64,000 bases of DNA, taken from contig NZ_BSOT01000009.1 of assembly GCF_030160655.1 (NCBI RefSeq), forward strand, positions 186,001-250,000, read 5' to 3'. The DNA is from Agaribacter marinus (lineage in GTDB: Bacteria > Pseudomonadota > Gammaproteobacteria > Enterobacterales > Alteromonadaceae). Of the stretch, positions 10,042-20,069 are shown piece after piece; the stretch's first letter is position 1, and every line of letters starts with the position of its first letter. The notes below the pieces were generated by a model. It was given only the letters and a program-made list of their open reading frames with translations, made no database searches and had not been told where the DNA came from. A program made the position numbers and the translations under genes.

Positions 10042-10212
10042 TAAGCGCTCGGCTAATTCTTTGTATTTTTCAACGTCTTCTCTTGCAAACATGGGGTTAC
10101 CATTTTCGTCATTTTCTTTTGACATTAGAAGGCTTTCACGTTCTAGTCTTTGGACTCTAACTTCCTGAATAGACAAATATTCAGCGACTTCTGTTACACT
10201 CATAAGCGCCAT
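10030..10212 (-). CDS. Small helix-turn-helix protein, excisionase/MerR-like
   Basis: A 60-residue protein that is nearly all one winged-helix DNA-binding fold: SVTEVAEYLSIQEVRVQRLERE (first 20 or so residues), then FAREDVEKYKEL. This is the layout of excisionase-family or MerR-like HTH domains (helix-turn-helix, then a wing with the gene-typical NP.F...DVEKY). There is no integrase or prophage gene nearby, so it is more likely a chromosomal regulator or nucleoid-associated protein than a phage excisionase. The target is unknown. Confidence 0.75.
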   Translation of the reverse strand: MALMSVTEVAEYLSIQEVRVQRLERESLLMSKENDENGNPMFAREDVEKYKELAERLGGI

Positions 10213-10315
10213 ATAAAATTACCTTTAATAAATTTAACTTGGTAAACAATATAACGACCGTCAACGCTAAATAATTAGCAAAAAATTTAAATATTAGTCT
10301 AAAAAAAGGCGTGTT

Positions 10316-10921
10316 ATGCAAGATATTTGGGCCGCGGCAATAATGCTTTTGCTTATAATGGATCCCCTTGGGAATTTACCTATATTTATGTCAGTGCTCA
10401 AGCATATTGAGCCAAAACGGCGGAAAGTTGTCGTAATTCGTGAGCTTCTTATTGCGCTTACTATTCTTTTTATATTTTTGTTTATAGGGCAGGGCTTACT
10501 TGAATTCTTGCAGGTTGAGCAGGAAACTGTCAGCATTGCTGGTGGAATTATTTTGTTTGTCATCGCGATTAAGATGATTTTTCCTTCGTCAGGCGGCATT
10601 ATGAATCTCCCCGATGGTGAAGAGCCGCTCATCGTGCCGCTTGCAGTCCCCATGATTGCAGGCCCGTCAACGATGGCCGCATTGATATTACTGGCAAATC
10701 AGTCTCCGGATAAGATGCTTCATTGGAGCATCGCGTTATCAATCGCGTGGGTGATCAGTGCGTCAATATTATTACTTTCAAATAAGGTACACAAATTGCT
10801 TGGCGAAAAAGGCTTGCGAGCGATTGAACGTTTAATGGGGATGATACTCATAATGATCGCAATTCAGATGTTACTAAACGGGATAAGTGCATACGTTAAA
10901 CATATAGGAACAATAATTTGA
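10316..10921 (+). CDS. yhgN: MarC/UPF0056 family inner-membrane protein, YhgN type
   Basis: 201 residues with about six hydrophobic segments. The opening AAIMLLLIMDPLGNLPIF is characteristic of YhgN in the MarC (NAAT) family. PLAVPMIAGPSTMAALILL is the second family hallmark. The function is not firmly established; the name once implied antibiotic resistance, which was later withdrawn for MarC itself. The stop TGA overlaps the next start (TGATG), so it is translationally coupled to yjaG. Confidence 0.85.
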   Translation: MQDIWAAAIMLLLIMDPLGNLPIFMSVLKHIEPKRRKVVVIRELLIALTILFIFLFIGQGLLEFLQVEQETVSIAGGIILFVIAIKMIFPSSGGIMNLPDGEEPLIVPLAVPMIAGPSTMAALILLANQSPDKMLHWSIALSIAWVISASILLLSNKVHKLLGEKGLRAIERLMGMILIMIAIQMLLNGISAYVKHIGTII

Positions 10922-11514
10922 TGTCATCAAAACTCAATACATTCGGTAAATTGAGAAATTTAGACGGTAATAGCAGTTTACTTATTGCGACTGCGCTTAC
11001 TCAACGTATGGTGGTCAATGCACATTTGTTTTATACCTCATCAGATAACCAAGACGCTATTAAACATATCGACAAAATTATGGACGGTTTGTGGGATATT
11101 TGTGCAAAAAAACGTAAGAAATTAAATGCTGAGTCATTGTTGGATAAGCTTGAAACGTTTATTCCGGACCCTGAAGCTGAGGACAATATTGCAGCATACT
11201 CAGTAGTTGATTGTTGCATGGCAATGAGTGCATGTATATATGCAACGCAGAAGGAAGAGGATAGTCCTGCGGTTGTTGTTGCCAAACTGAGTCAAGGCGA
11301 TATAGAACGGTTTTTGCGTATTACTGGTACTGAGGAGCTGAGTATACAATCGCTAAAAGAGACTCCGATTTTTAACTATGAATTAGACATTTTGGGATCT
11401 TTCTTGGCATTTGTTGAGGAAGGAAATATCAGCAATGAAGATATTAAGGAACTACGTGAATTTATTGTCGAGCAAGATATGAGTAATCTTGGTCTTGGTG
11501 CCGGTTTGTCCTGA
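10921..11514 (+). CDS. yjaG: DUF416 family protein, YjaG type
   Basis: A 197-residue soluble protein of the YjaG (DUF416) family. The N-terminus FGKLRNLDGNSSLLIATALTQRM and the middle YSVVDCCMAMSACIYA are family features. The function is unknown. The ATG at 10921 overlaps the preceding stop (TGATG); an in-frame TTG one codon earlier is less likely. The C-terminus ends near the convergent rsmD gene. Confidence 0.85.
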   Translation: MSSKLNTFGKLRNLDGNSSLLIATALTQRMVVNAHLFYTSSDNQDAIKHIDKIMDGLWDICAKKRKKLNAESLLDKLETFIPDPEAEDNIAAYSVVDCCMAMSACIYATQKEEDSPAVVVAKLSQGDIERFLRITGTEELSIQSLKETPIFNYELDILGSFLAFVEEGNISNEDIKELREFIVEQDMSNLGLGAGLS

Positions 11515-11559
11515 CAAATGAGCCGCTTTTATTGCTAAATGAATAGGCAAATATAATTG

Positions 11560-12177
11560 TTACTGGTGAAAAACCAATAACGCGGTGTGCAGAGATTTCG
11601 TCTTTTTTTGCTTATCTATTTCAAAACAATTGGGTAAATCTAGGCGTAAATTGGCTTCATGCTCAATATAAATCTTGGCGCCATCGGTCAGTGAATTTTC
11701 TTCAATCAGTGCGTTTAGACTGCTTTTGAGTAAGTTTTTGTTGAAGGGAGGATCGACAAAAACTAGCTCAAACTGAGTGTTTTGTTTTTTTAACAACTCA
11801 AAACTATCTCCATGATGTATTTTGACCTCTTGTTCAGCATCCAATTGCTTGGCATTTTCTTGTATCAAATGATAGTTATTTTTGTCTAGTTCAAAGAATG
11901 TGACTTCAGCAGCACCTCTAGACAGTGATTCAAAACCTAAACTGCCTGAACCTGCGTACAAATCGAGTACTTTTGTGCCAACCACTTCGCCGATAAGCCA
12001 ATTAAACAGTGTTTCTTTCATCCTGTCTGTCGTTGGCCTTAAGCCTTCCGCATCGCGCACAAGCAATTTTCTGCCACGATGTTTACCTGCAATAATACGA
12101 ACACTGCCTAATGCGCCTTGCTTTTTTGCTGAGGTTTTTGGAACAGAATGTTTTTTGCGTCTAGTATTTGATGGCAT
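11560..12177 (-). CDS. rsmD: 16S rRNA (guanine(966)-N2)-methyltransferase
   Basis: Methylates G966 of 16S rRNA using S-adenosylmethionine. The SAM-binding loop VLDLYAGSGSLGFESLSRGA is near residue 75, and the N6/N2-amine methyltransferase motif FVDPPFNK is near 140. The basic N-terminus is typical. Length is 205 residues. It is divergent from ftsY, the usual arrangement in gammaproteobacteria. Confidence 0.95.
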   Translation of the reverse strand: MPSNTRRKKHSVPKTSAKKQGALGSVRIIAGKHRGRKLLVRDAEGLRPTTDRMKETLFNWLIGEVVGTKVLDLYAGSGSLGFESLSRGAAEVTFFELDKNNYHLIQENAKQLDAEQEVKIHHGDSFELLKKQNTQFELVFVDPPFNKNLLKSSLNALIEENSLTDGAKIYIEHEANLRLDLPNCFEIDKQKKTKSLHTALLVFHQ

Positions 12178-12300
12178 CTTTTATCGTTGAAGTGCTATTA
12201 TTGTGGGCTAGTGTATATAAATCAGTAAATTTTAACTAGGGCTTACCCAAGGCTTACGGCCTTTTGTTTTTAGTGCCCAACAAACCTCAGAGGATTCATC

Positions 12301-13572
12301 TTGTTTAGTTGGTTTAAAAAAGATTCTGAATCAAAAAAATCAGACACCCCCCAATCCCCTAAATCGGAAATCATTGAACAAACTAACTCAGATATTGCGA
12401 CGGGTGACAACGAGAAGGGTACGCACGATGCAAACAATCGCTCAGCTGAAATTGCAAAAGATAAAAGCGCAAACACAAGCGTAGAAAGTGAGACAACAGC
12501 GCCAAGTCCAGAAAAACATCTCGCGGACACAGGCGCAGATATAGCCGATGAGCGCTCTGATGCAGGTGAGACTGGTAATATATCTGAACCTGCGGATACT
12601 GACGCGAATACAGAGAATGACTTGCCCAACAATGCAGCAAAAAAGGCGGGGTTTTTCTCTCGTTTAAAAGAGCGCTTATCTAAAACTCGCGAGAACATTG
12701 GTAGCGGTTTTGTTGCTTTGTTAAAAGGTAAAACCATTGATGACGATCTTTATGAGGAGCTTGAAACACAGCTCCTGATCGCCGATGTTGGCATGAAGAC
12801 TACGCAAAAGCTTATTGGTAATTTAACGCAAGAAGCCAAGATATCTCAATTAAAGGACGGCGATGCCCTTGCCAGCCTATTGAAACAACAGTTGTCGAGC
12901 ATTATTAAACCCGTGAATATACCGCTAGACTTAAACGTGCTTGATGAAAATGGTCAAAAGTGCCCGTTTGTTATCTTAATGGTTGGGGTAAATGGTGTGG
13001 GTAAAACCACTACTATTGGTAAGTTAGCTAAACAGTTCCAGCAAGAAGGTAAATCTGTCATGTTAGCCGCTGGGGATACTTTCAGAGCAGCGGCAGTGGA
13101 GCAACTTGAAGTGTGGGGAGAGCGCAATGATATACCCGTTGTATCGCAGTTTACTGGGGCTGATAGCGCATCCGTGATTTTTGATGCTGTGGCATCCGCT
13201 AAAGCGAAGAATATAGACGTATTGATTGCAGATACCGCGGGTCGTTTACAAAATAAAGATAACCTCATCGAAGAGTTGAAAAAAGTTGTGCGGGTGATGA
13301 AGAAACAAATGCCTGATGCGCCGCACGAAATCATGCTGACTTTAGACGCTAGTACTGGTCAAAATGCGGTTAGCCAAACAAAGATATTTAATGAAGCCGT
13401 CGGTGTTACTGGTATTAATGTTACTAAACTAGATGGTACTGCCAAAGGCGGTGTTATCTTTGCGCTGGCGGATGAATTCTCTATACCAGTGCGATACATC
13501 GGTATTGGCGAAGGCATTGATGATCTTCGACCGTTTGACGCTGATGATTTTGTAGAAGCGCTTTTTGACTAA
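12301..13572 (+). CDS. ftsY: Signal recognition particle receptor FtsY
   Basis: GTPase that docks SRP-ribosome complexes at the inner membrane. The TTG at 12301 is the start (MFSWFKKDSE), with AGAGGA upstream. Residues 1-~115 are an acidic, poorly conserved A domain rich in D, E, A and S. The N domain begins around FFSRLKERLSKTRENIGSGF, and the G domain has GVNGVGKTTTIGKLA, DTFRAAAVEQL, DTAGRL and TKLDGTAKGG. Length is 423 residues. It is the first gene of the ftsY-ftsE-ftsX block. Confidence 0.97.
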   Translation: MFSWFKKDSESKKSDTPQSPKSEIIEQTNSDIATGDNEKGTHDANNRSAEIAKDKSANTSVESETTAPSPEKHLADTGADIADERSDAGETGNISEPADTDANTENDLPNNAAKKAGFFSRLKERLSKTRENIGSGFVALLKGKTIDDDLYEELETQLLIADVGMKTTQKLIGNLTQEAKISQLKDGDALASLLKQQLSSIIKPVNIPLDLNVLDENGQKCPFVILMVGVNGVGKTTTIGKLAKQFQQEGKSVMLAAGDTFRAAAVEQLEVWGERNDIPVVSQFTGADSASVIFDAVASAKAKNIDVLIADTAGRLQNKDNLIEELKKVVRVMKKQMPDAPHEIMLTLDASTGQNAVSQTKIFNEAVGVTGINVTKLDGTAKGGVIFALADEFSIPVRYIGIGEGIDDLRPFDADDFVEALFD

Positions 13573-13625
13573 GCGTGCTAGATTAGCATTAGCTTTAATT
13601 ATTAAAATAATAAGTATACTCGCGA

Positions 13626-14312
13626 ATGATTAAGTTTGAACAAGTCAGCAAAACTTACTCAGGTGGTCAGCAAGCCTTGTCTAAAGTGGACTTTCACTTG
13701 GAGCCGGGTGAAATGGCCTTTCTGACTGGCCACTCTGGCGCGGGTAAAAGTACGCTTTTAAAGTTAATTAGCATCATGGAACGACCAACCGTGGGCAACG
13801 TATTAATTAACGGTCATAATTTAAATAACATCTCCCGCAATCAAATTGCCTATATTCGTCGCGACATCGGCATGATTTTTCAAAGCCATCAATTGCTAAT
13901 GGACCGTTCTGTCTTTGACAATGTTGCATTACCATTGGTTATAGAAGGCCATTCGCGTAAAAATATTGCAAGCCGAGTTATGGCGGCGCTGGATATGGTT
14001 GGCTTGAAAACAAAAGCCAAACATTCGCCGGTAATGTTGTCGGGTGGCGAACAACAACGCGTGGGTATTGCGCGAGCGGTGGTTAATAGACCGCCGTTGT
14101 TATTGGCAGATGAGCCGACAGGCAACCTAGATCCGAAGCTATCGATGGAGATCATCCGGTTATTTGAGGATTTTAATCAGGCGGGTGTCTCGGTGTTAAT
14201 TGCGACCCATGATTTGGGTTTGATTGCGCGAATGAAGTATCGAACGCTTACGCTTAAGCAAGGTAAAATGATTACAGACGGCCTTGAACAAAATGACGAA
14301 GGCGTGTCTTAA
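13626..14312 (+). CDS. ftsE: Cell division ATP-binding protein FtsE
   Basis: ABC ATPase that with FtsX controls septal peptidoglycan hydrolases through EnvC-like activators. Walker A is GHSGAGKST, the signature is [14 protein letters not shown], and Walker B is [12 protein letters not shown]. Length is 228 residues. The stop overlaps the ftsX start (TAATG), indicating coupled translation of the complex. Confidence 0.97.
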   Translation: MIKFEQVSKTYSGGQQALSKVDFHLEPGEMAFLTGHSGAGKSTLLKLISIMERPTVGNVLINGHNLNNISRNQIAYIRRDIGMIFQSHQLLMDRSVFDNVALPLVIEGHSRKNIASRVMAALDMVGLKTKAKHSPVMLSGGEQQRVGIARAVVNRPPLLLADEPTGNLDPKLSMEIIRLFEDFNQAGVSVLIATHDLGLIARMKYRTLTLKQGKMITDGLEQNDEGVS

Positions 14313-15292
14313 TGAGCATTTTGTTTAAAGGCAGGCAACACGGGGCAAAACAGCAAGGTATAAGCCGTATTCAACTTTTTGTTATGTTCTTTGTTGATCA
14401 TTTACGTCAGTCTTTGTACAGCCTTGGCGAGTTATATCGTACACCTTTTGCGTCATTGATGACCATCGGAGTACTTGGCTTCAGTCTTACGTTACCTGGT
14501 ACCTTATATATTGTCGTTAAAAATACTGAGCAAATAAGTGAACAATGGCAACAAGCCTCAGAAATTTCCTTATTTCTTCGAAGTGATATATCCGATGCTA
14601 ATGCCAAACAGCTTGTTAAACGACTTTCGGTGTGGTCTGAGGTAGAGAGTATTAGTTACTTACCTGCAGATAAAGCACTGGAAGAATTTGAACAGCTCTC
14701 AGGCCTCGGAGACGCCATAGGTTATTTAGAAGAAAACCCCTTACCTGCGGTCCTTTTAGTCGTACCGACCTCTCGACACGCCACGCCAACTGCTGCAAGT
14801 TTATTGCTCGATAAACTGCGACAAGAGCGAGAAGTAGAATTGGGTAAACTAGATATAGAGTGGTTGGAGCGTTTATACGCAATTCTTGATGTTGCTAAAG
14901 AGCTTGTATTCCTCTTGGCGTTGTTATTGTTCTTTGCTGTGGTGTTAATTATCGGCAATACGATTCGCTTAAACATCATGAATAAAAAAGATGAAATTTT
15001 GGTGATGAAATTAGTCGGGGCGACGGATGCCTTTATTCATCGTCCCTTCATGTATACCGGATTTTGGTTTGGGTTTATTGGTGGGGTTTTTGCTTGGCTG
15101 ACCATTAGTATTGTACTTTTTTGGATAGATTGGAATATGCAAGACACGCTGGCGCTATACAATCTTAATTTAGACATTACCGGCATGGATTTTGGTGCAA
15201 TTGGCGTTATGCTACTAATATCCGTTGGTCTAGGTCTAATGGGGTCATTTCTTTCTGTTCGACGTCATGTAAGAGACATCGAACCTCAGTAA
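14312..15292 (+). CDS. ftsX: Cell division protein FtsX
   Basis: Membrane partner of FtsE. One transmembrane segment lies near residue 45 (PFASLMTIGVLGFSLTL), a periplasmic domain spans ~70-200, and three further segments are in the C-terminal third. Length is 326 residues. It ends 2 bp before the end of a convergent EAL-HDOD gene. In most relatives rpoH follows ftsX directly; here two minus-strand genes lie between them. Confidence 0.96.
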   Translation: MSILFKGRQHGAKQQGISRIQLFVMFFVDHLRQSLYSLGELYRTPFASLMTIGVLGFSLTLPGTLYIVVKNTEQISEQWQQASEISLFLRSDISDANAKQLVKRLSVWSEVESISYLPADKALEEFEQLSGLGDAIGYLEENPLPAVLLVVPTSRHATPTAASLLLDKLRQEREVELGKLDIEWLERLYAILDVAKELVFLLALLLFFAVVLIIGNTIRLNIMNKKDEILVMKLVGATDAFIHRPFMYTGFWFGFIGGVFAWLTISIVLFWIDWNMQDTLALYNLNLDITGMDFGAIGVMLLISVGLGLMGSFLSVRRHVRDIEPQ

Positions 15293-15294
15293 GT

Positions 15295-16521
15295 TTAGCG
15301 AACTTTAGTCACTGGGTAGTCTTTTGATACTGGGATAGAAAAGCTATTTGCCCACTTTATCGCAGACTGAAAGTATTGATTAGCTTCATTTGTTGACAAT
15401 GATAACTCGCCAGCGGCTTTAAATGTAGTGTCCCAATGCGCTGATTCAAACCCTATGCACAATCGCACCATATCATGTAAAGCGCCTTTCTTATCGACTA
15501 GCGCGGTTTCAATTTCAGGTGCAAGTGTTACTTTCTGCATCAGCTCGTTAATGTCTCTGTCTAGTATTACATCAATAAGAGAAAACAAACCGGTTAAAAA
15601 GCCGCTTACACTCGCTTTTTTGCCACCGTTATGTTGCGTAAGGAGTTCACAAAAACGTGCTCTTATTAACGACACGTGTAATAACTCAGTAGTATTGCCG
15701 GTATTTATGTGGGTTAACGACACTATTGCAACAAACTTTCTAAGCATGACTTCACCAAGGTAATTTATTGCATGTTTGATCGAGTTAATTTGATGCGACT
15801 TGTTCACCATTGGATTGTTAATGAATCTAAATAGTAGATAAGACAGCGTTGCATCGTGTTCAAAAATTGCGTTTATTTTTGGGATATCTAATTCAGATTT
15901 TGCTAACTGTGAAATAAGGTCCAACATGGCAATATGACTTGCGGGTAAATCTTTCGTTGGCTCTTCTTTTCGTGATAAGAAAAAGAATCCTTGATAGTAA
16001 TCAAACTCATGAGGCTTACAGCGTTCAAAGTTTTCATGGGTTTGAACATCTGTCACGATGATTTTTAGGTTGTTGTTTATTGTTTGCTGACGTAACTTTT
16101 TAACATCCATTGGTGCTACGCGATTCATACTCACTTTCACGTAATCAACGTATTTTAAGGTCAGCTTATTTACAAACTTCTTTTCGCTGCAAACAAAGCG
16201 AAAACCGAGTGCTTTTAACTCAGATATACGCGTCAGTACGTCTTCATTATTTTCTTCAATGCAGTCTATTTCAAATAGCGTATCTGCCGGCGATAGATCT
16301 TCAGGAATGTCGTTCATTAATTGAGTGAAAGAAAGGCTAATGATGCTTAGGTAGCCTTCGAGCAACTCTGTCCACGCAACACCAGAATTTTCACTTTGTT
16401 CAATCGTTTGCTCAGTAATCGTTTTGGCAAACGCGCTGTCGATGCCATCTCTAAATGTCAATTGGTAGGCGAAAACTCTACCTTTTTCGGTAAAAATTGG
16501 TTCGCGAGCAAAAACAATCAT
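15295..16521 (-). CDS. EAL-HDOD signalling protein, catalytic EAL residues lost
   Basis: Residues ~1-190 are an EAL-like domain and ~195-395 an HDOD domain. The EAL motif glutamate is replaced (YQLTFRDG), the DD pair is gone (RFVCSEKK) and the later Glu has become Asp (IVTDVQTHENF), so it is predicted inactive as a phosphodiesterase. Related EAL-HDOD proteins such as Vibrio CdgJ affect motility without cyclic-di-GMP hydrolysis. The start at 16521 (MIVFAREPIF) matches the start of its upstream paralogue; an ATG at 16566 would overlap that gene by 11 bp. The tandem pair is likely co-transcribed. Confidence 0.85.
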   Translation of the reverse strand: MIVFAREPIFTEKGRVFAYQLTFRDGIDSAFAKTITEQTIEQSENSGVAWTELLEGYLSIISLSFTQLMNDIPEDLSPADTLFEIDCIEENNEDVLTRISELKALGFRFVCSEKKFVNKLTLKYVDYVKVSMNRVAPMDVKKLRQQTINNNLKIIVTDVQTHENFERCKPHEFDYYQGFFFLSRKEEPTKDLPASHIAMLDLISQLAKSELDIPKINAIFEHDATLSYLLFRFINNPMVNKSHQINSIKHAINYLGEVMLRKFVAIVSLTHINTGNTTELLHVSLIRARFCELLTQHNGGKKASVSGFLTGLFSLIDVILDRDINELMQKVTLAPEIETALVDKKGALHDMVRLCIGFESAHWDTTFKAAGELSLSTNEANQYFQSAIKWANSFSIPVSKDYPVTKVR

Positions 16522-16555
16522 AGTTAGTCTCTTTTTCCTTGAAATACTGTCATCA

Positions 16556-17785
16556 TTAGCTGGCACATTTTTTCATTTCTTCTGCCCATTCCATTGCTTC
16601 ATAATAGGCGCTGTAAAGTGATGTTTCTTCAATTTTTAGTTGTTTGCTAAGTTGAGTTATGGTCGCAAAGTCTGCTTTTTCAAAAGCAATGCACATTTTT
16701 AATTGAGCACCGTAGAGTGTATTAGCATCTTGGGAGCAAAGCGCTTGTTTTACCTCATCTGAAAACGGCAACGATTGCGTTATTTTTTGCATTGGTATGT
16801 CAATTAGCGCGTCAACTAACGAAAACAGTCCCATAATGAAACTGCTCGGTGGATTCTGATTCATTTGCATTAGTTCTGCCTGCAATTTACAAAAATGCCC
16901 TCTTACTAAGCTCATTACCAGTAAATCAATGGGTTTACTTCCTTTGAGGTTAGCTATTGCCAACAATGCAATAAATTTTTTCAATTCTAAGCTGCCTAAG
17001 TATTTTAGCGCATGCTCTAAAGATGCTATTTTTTCTCGCTTGTTGAATGTTGGGTTATTAATGAATCGCATTAATTTGAATGTTAAACCGACATCTTTTT
17101 CAAACACCTTATTTAACGAGTCAAAGTCAAAGTCTGCTCTTGAGCTTATGCCTACTAATTCCATTACTGAAGATGCCGACGCACCAAGATTTTTGTGTTG
17201 AATCATTTCTGGTTTAGACAAAAAGTAGCCTTGGAACACGGTAAATCCCATGGATTTGAATTGTTCAAACTCTTCATTCGTTTCAACTTTTTCGGCAACC
17301 AACTTGATACCAAGTTTTTTAAATTCAGCAATTTTATTTGTGACGATGGGGTTTTCAGTGTGTAAGAATTCGGCTTCAATCTTAATGTATGTAACCAATG
17401 GGATTAGCGTGTCCCATTTGTCTGAAAAATCGAAATCGTCTAGTGCAAGTGTGTATCCTAAGCTTTTTACATGCTTGCATGCGTCAACTAGCGCTTGCGT
17501 CACTTCAATCGTTTCGACAATTTCGATAACCGTCTTTTTACGGTCAAGCGTAGTCGGAAAACGATGAATTAGCGTATCTTGATGAAAATTAATAAATGCT
17601 ATTTTGTTCGATGTGATATTTTCTAAGCCAATACTCAGATGGCTATTGGCCAACATATTACTAGTGGCTTCGTCAGGGGAGATATCAGGGAAACAATTTT
17701 GTTTGCCATCACGAAAAAGCAACTCGTAAGCCACGACATTTTTGTCAGCATTATAAATAGCTTGTCGTGCAATATGTGCAATCAT
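16556..17785 (-). CDS. EAL-HDOD signalling protein with largely retained EAL residues
   Basis: 409 residues: an EAL-like domain (~1-195), then HDOD (~200-390). The motif EAL reads ELL (AYELLFRDG), but the metal and catalytic positions look mostly kept: INFH, EIVET, LDDFDF, YIKIE, VAEKVET and FQGYFLSKP. Cyclic-di-GMP binding or hydrolysis is therefore possible, unlike in the paralogue downstream. It is the first gene of a two-gene minus-strand unit inserted between ftsX and rpoH. The HDOD domain suggests a protein-protein signalling role, perhaps in motility control. Confidence 0.85.
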   Translation of the reverse strand: MIAHIARQAIYNADKNVVAYELLFRDGKQNCFPDISPDEATSNMLANSHLSIGLENITSNKIAFINFHQDTLIHRFPTTLDRKKTVIEIVETIEVTQALVDACKHVKSLGYTLALDDFDFSDKWDTLIPLVTYIKIEAEFLHTENPIVTNKIAEFKKLGIKLVAEKVETNEEFEQFKSMGFTVFQGYFLSKPEMIQHKNLGASASSVMELVGISSRADFDFDSLNKVFEKDVGLTFKLMRFINNPTFNKREKIASLEHALKYLGSLELKKFIALLAIANLKGSKPIDLLVMSLVRGHFCKLQAELMQMNQNPPSSFIMGLFSLVDALIDIPMQKITQSLPFSDEVKQALCSQDANTLYGAQLKMCIAFEKADFATITQLSKQLKIEETSLYSAYYEAMEWAEEMKKCAS

Positions 17786-18022
17786 TTATTGTTTCCTGTT
17801 GAGAATGCAATCCATTTGCTGAGCGAACGTATAGCTTTATCGTCAATTTGGGTATTTGTATTAATTTTAATTATCAGCAAAAAGTTATATAAACTTTAGT
17901 AATGATGCTTGTGTTTTTTTTATTAATCCTTATATTTACATGTCCGATGTTATGAAAGAATTCTTAATATCCATAGGTCTAATCACTCAGTCATGCTAAA
18001 GAGTCAGTGAACTGGAGTAACA

Positions 18023-18874
18023 ATGAAAGAAAACATGCAATCTTTTGCTCTTACAGTCCCCGCTAGCGGTAGCCTAGAAAGCTATATTCAGGCGGTGTCT
18101 AGTATTGACATGTTAACAGCAGAAGAAGAAAAAGGCTTGGGCGAGCGCTTACAAGCAGATGGCGATTTAGAATCGGCACGTAAATTAGTAATGTCTCATC
18201 TTCGTTTTGTCGTACATATTGCTAAATCATATTCAGGCTACGGCCTACCGCAAGCTGATTTAATTCAGGAAGGTAATATTGGCTTAATGAAAGCAGTTAA
18301 ACGCTTCGACCCTACAGTGGGTGTTAGGTTGGTGTCATTTGCTGTGCATTGGATAAAAGCTGAAATTCATGAGTATGTGTTAAAGAACTGGCGAATTGTT
18401 AAAGTTGCGACGACCAAAGCGCAACGTAAACTTTTCTTTAACTTACGCAAAGCTAAAAAACGTTTGGGTTGGTTTACACACGAAGAAGTGCAAAAAGTAG
18501 CAGAAGATTTAGGCGTTAGTACAAAAGAAGTACTCCAAATGGAGTCTCGTATGAGCAGTCAAGATCAAGCGTTTGATTTGTCTAACGATGATGATGAGTC
18601 TTCAACGTTTAGCCCTGCTCAGTATCTGGAAGATAAATCACCAGATGTAGAAACAACCGTTATTAATAATGATTGGGATACTGCGGCAACTAAGCGTTTG
18701 TATGCGGCACTTAAAACCTTAGATGATCGCAGTCAACACATCATTGAAACGCGTTGGTTGGCCGATCAAAAAGCAACCCTGCAAGATCTTGCTGATGAAT
18801 ATCAAGTGTCTGCCGAACGTGTTCGTCAAATTGAAAAGAATGCGATGAAAAAGCTACAGTCCGCTATGATATAG
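18023..18874 (+). CDS. rpoH: RNA polymerase heat-shock sigma factor (sigma-32)
   Basis: Directs transcription of heat-shock genes. Region 2 contains [17 protein letters not shown] and [19 protein letters not shown]. The RpoH box [17 protein letters not shown] follows. Region 4 ends in [19 protein letters not shown]. Length is 283 residues. The ATG has GGAG 6 nt upstream. It has its own ~235-bp upstream region, so it is transcribed independently of ftsYEX. Confidence 0.97.
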   Translation: MKENMQSFALTVPASGSLESYIQAVSSIDMLTAEEEKGLGERLQADGDLESARKLVMSHLRFVVHIAKSYSGYGLPQADLIQEGNIGLMKAVKRFDPTVGVRLVSFAVHWIKAEIHEYVLKNWRIVKVATTKAQRKLFFNLRKAKKRLGWFTHEEVQKVAEDLGVSTKEVLQMESRMSSQDQAFDLSNDDDESSTFSPAQYLEDKSPDVETTVINNDWDTAATKRLYAALKTLDDRSQHIIETRWLADQKATLQDLADEYQVSAERVRQIEKNAMKKLQSAMI

Positions 18875-18891
18875 TGTTTACTATATAGTTT

Positions 18892-18918
18892 AAAAGCAGC
18901 GTAATCGCTGCTTTTTTT
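18892..18918 (+). terminator. Rho-independent terminator of rpoH
   Basis: The stem AAAGCAGCG / CGCTGCTTT with a TAAT loop is followed by a run of T residues, 18 bp after the rpoH stop. This is the clearest intrinsic terminator in the window. Confidence 0.9.
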
Positions 18919-18977
18919 GTACCTGAAACTTTATGAACAAGTCTTCTTTTTTGCTTAACTAATTTGCCTTTAAAAGG

Positions 18978-19883
18978 CTACCCAACTTTTTCAGGGAGTA
19001 CCCAATACTGCCCAGAGAATTCGGCGACCGATTGTTCGTTATCTAAAATTTCTACTTTTAGAGATACTGGGCATTTCTTTTTCTTTTCTAAAATTTGAAA
19101 TTTTGTTTGCACACTTTCAATGTTGCATAGTGCTCTGGGACGCATAGTAATCGGCTTGTGATAGTGAATAGATGCGTCGCCAAGGACAATTTCACCACTC
19201 AGTCCTTTTTGCTTGAGTTGTAAAAATATCATTCCCCAGCCTGTGAGCGTCGCGAGAGAATAAATACTGCCAGCAAACATACTGCCGTGCAGATTAATAT
19301 TTTTATTTAATGATGCCCTTGTTTCAATTGTGCGCTCTGTATATTGATGCAGCTTTATTCCCATGTGTTCGCTGATTGGAATGCGTTCATGCCAAGTCAG
19401 TTGAAGCTCTTTGCACCATTTCGGATGAAGAATTAATGCGTGTTTATCGGTGAGCGTTTTACGCATTTGTTTGCGTTTAAGCTTTCCAAGCTCATTTGGT
19501 GCATCATCAATTATTTCAAACCCGCAACTTTCAAAAAAAGGGATAGACGCTTCGCGCGAATTGGTTACAGCCCGTTCTGCGCCCAATTCTCGTGCTACAG
19601 ACTCTAGCGCCTCCATCAGTAAGTGCCCGACACCTTTACGGCGATGTACATCACTTACCGCAATATAGCGTATTTGGGCTTCTTCAGGCGTGTTAAGGTG
19701 AACTCGTCCACAGGCAAGAATATCTCCCTTGTGGTCTTTAACTATTCGGTGTTCACTGACGCTTTCGTACTCATCTTTTTCAGAACCTTCGGGATAATTC
19801 CAAGGTTTCCTTAACAATAACCAGCGAAAACTAAAATAGTCAGCGATTTCCGCTTCTGTTTTTGGTTCGTGAACGATCAGCAA
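18978..19883 (-). CDS. YiiD-type GNAT acetyltransferase / hotdog thioesterase fusion
   Basis: Residues ~1-140 are a GNAT N-acetyltransferase (the acetyl-CoA loop is in DVHRRKGVGHLLMEAL). Residues ~150-300 are a YiiD C-terminal domain with a hotdog thioesterase fold (NINLHGSMFAGSIYSLATLTGWGM, then IHYHKPI). E. coli YiiD has the same order and has been renamed FabY for a proposed role in starting fatty-acid synthesis. Whether this protein does the same is inference. Length is 301 residues. It is divergent from the next gene. Confidence 0.85.
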   Translation of the reverse strand: MLIVHEPKTEAEIADYFSFRWLLLRKPWNYPEGSEKDEYESVSEHRIVKDHKGDILACGRVHLNTPEEAQIRYIAVSDVHRRKGVGHLLMEALESVARELGAERAVTNSREASIPFFESCGFEIIDDAPNELGKLKRKQMRKTLTDKHALILHPKWCKELQLTWHERIPISEHMGIKLHQYTERTIETRASLNKNINLHGSMFAGSIYSLATLTGWGMIFLQLKQKGLSGEIVLGDASIHYHKPITMRPRALCNIESVQTKFQILEKKKKCPVSLKVEILDNEQSVAEFSGQYWVLPEKVG

Positions 19884-20069
19884 GCGTTAATCCATTGAAT
19901 TACTAGCAAGACAATCATTGTATAGCTAAATTTACAAAAGTGCACACTGCACTTTGTTTCAATCTTTTGCACCGACGTCTACCTACAAAGGTTATTGACC
20001 TTTCTATCGGATTTTGTACACTTACCGCGTTATTTACTTCATTTAAAGACAAAAAAGGAATTATGTCTC

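Noticed and set aside
10030-10212. Excisionase-like protein as a prophage marker
   Set aside because: No integrase, attachment-site repeats or phage genes nearby; neighbours are core genes.
15295-17785. Frameshifted single gene
   Set aside because: Both frames start with the same family N-terminus and each has full EAL and HDOD domains, so they are tandem paralogues.
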